Part shown: positions 6,744 to 7,360 of the stretch, one piece after another
Layout: each line of letters starts with the position of its first letter
Numbering within the stretch: the first letter of the stretch is position 1
Assembly: GCA_030672805.1 (NCBI GenBank)
Contig: DAOVFR010000121.1
Location: 1 to 7,360, forward strand
Direction of reading: 5' to 3'
Source: Candidatus Krumholzibacteriota bacterium
GTDB taxonomy: Bacteria > Krumholzibacteriota > Krumholzibacteriia > Krumholzibacteriales > Krumholzibacteriaceae
DNA length: 7,360 nt
Notes under the pieces: model-generated
Told to the model about the DNA's origin: nothing
Database searches by the model: none
The model's input: the letters and a program-made list of their open reading frames with translations, nothing else
Made by a program: the position numbers and the translations under genes

Positions 6744-7360
6744 TCAGGGTTGCACGGACGGCGCGAAACCCATCTCGCGGAGCTGCCTTGATACGCCCTC
6801 GCGAAACGGCATCGGGCTGTAATCGAGCTCATCTCTCGCCGCCTCGTAGTCGTACGATTTATCCTCGAGGAGCCGCTGGATCTGTTCCGCATTCATGGGG
6901 AACCGGGGCCGGATCGAGCCGATCAGCCGGACCGCCGCGAGGGATACGCCGTACGGAACGGGCACGGTGACGACACGCCTTTCGATCAGCGACGAAATGA
7001 TCCGTACGATCTCTTTTAACGGGTGGGAACTTCCGCCCGGCACGGTGTACGTTTTTCCGATACTGCGATCACGCTTCAGCGATGCGATGATGCACGAGGC
7101 GAGATCGTCCACGTGGACCGGATGAAAGATAGATGATCCCCCGGCCGGCAGGGGGACGATCCTCGAGCGGGCGATGAGCCGTATGAGCCTCGAAATATTC
7201 CTGTCGAGGTGGGTGCCATAGATCATTGTCGGTCTCAGTATCGTGTAGGGGAGCCCGGAGCATTCCACCTCGAGCTCGCATGACCTGAGACGCCCGGCGA
7301 TACTCCGGTATCTCGAGAAGACGCCGGTCGAGCTGATGACGATGAGCCTTCTTGATGGGA
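6744..7360 (-). CDS. NAD-dependent epimerase/dehydratase-like protein (atypical SDR), N-terminus outside window
   Basis: The minus-strand frame is open to the window edge. The last 204 residues are visible, so the Rossmann GxxGxxG motif lies beyond base 7360. A GTG at 7268 is only an internal Val codon: the family sequence continues upstream as RRLIVISSTGVF. Diagnostic stretches are the strand-and-serine motif VISSTGVF, SGLPYTILRPTMIYGT, FHPVHVDDLASCI, GKTYTVPGG and the C-terminal EQIQRLLEDKSYDYEAARDEL, typical of SDRs that act on nucleotide-sugar or lipid-linked substrates. The usual Tyr-xxx-Lys is not seen: Tyr at 7308-7310 is followed by Ala at +4. I recall a subfamily with a similar ILRPTMIYG block and a degenerate catalytic region, so loss of standard activity is possible. 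It converges on the M16 operon with 4 bases between stop codons. The substrate cannot be told from what is visible. Confidence 0.88.
   Translation of the reverse strand, partial: PSRRLIVISSTGVFSRYRSIAGRLRSCELEVECSGLPYTILRPTMIYGTHLDRNISRLIRLIARSRIVPLPAGGSSIFHPVHVDDLASCIIASLKRDRSIGKTYTVPGGSSHPLKEIVRIISSLIERRVVTVPVPYGVSLAAVRLIGSIRPRFPMNAEQIQRLLEDKSYDYEAARDELDYSPMPFREGVSRQLREMGFAPSVQP

Noticed and set aside
6762..6779. CGCGA/TCGCG inverted repeat as a possible terminator at the convergent junction
   Set aside because: The stem is five base pairs with an eight-base loop and no T-run, and it lies inside the SDR coding region; likely chance in GC-rich sequence.
5849..6892. Minus-strand open frame (347 codons) opposite the second M16 gene and part of the SDR gene
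   Set aside because: It overlaps two recognisable genes in the wrong frames and shows no conserved motif.

Overview
The window looks like ordinary chromosomal DNA from a GC-rich (about 60% by eye), probably Gram-negative bacterium with at least part of its metabolism anaerobic. The Gram-negative reading rests on two exported M16 peptidase-family proteins with clear signal peptides. The anaerobic reading rests on an oxygen-sensitive type of iron-sulfur ATPase (acyl-CoA dehydratase activase family). Nothing visible fixes the phylum. Coding density is very high. There are no RNA genes, mobile elements, CRISPR arrays or long repeats, and the longest non-coding stretch is 93 bases.

Layout: (1) 1-2688 (+) is the 3' part of a large activase of the BcrA/BadF/HgdC type. 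It carries the end of one ASKHA ATPase domain, a complete second one with both [4Fe-4S] cysteines, and a cysteine-rich DUF2229-type region. (2) 2580-3857 (+) is a companion protein that starts inside the end of the first gene, 109 bases before its stop. It resembles the C-terminal, dehydratase-like part that I recall as fused to the activase in many bacteria. (3) A 93-base spacer follows. (4) 3951-5315 and 5345-6739 (+) are two tandem M16 zinc-peptidase-family genes 29 bases apart, each with a signal peptide and a strong Shine-Dalgarno sequence. The first has the HxxEH zinc site. The second has lost it but keeps the Arg/Tyr pair that the first has lost, so they look like the two halves of one heterodimeric periplasmic protease. 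(5) 6744-7360 (-) is the C-terminal two-thirds or so of an NAD-dependent epimerase/dehydratase-like (atypical SDR) protein. It converges on the second M16 gene with only 4 bases between the stop codons.

The three units (activase pair, M16 pair, SDR) show no obvious joint pathway. The points most worth a second look are the split and overlapping activase, with a possible -1 slip site in the overlap, and the exact division of the M16 active site between neighbouring genes. I see no convincing sign of a wholly new system.
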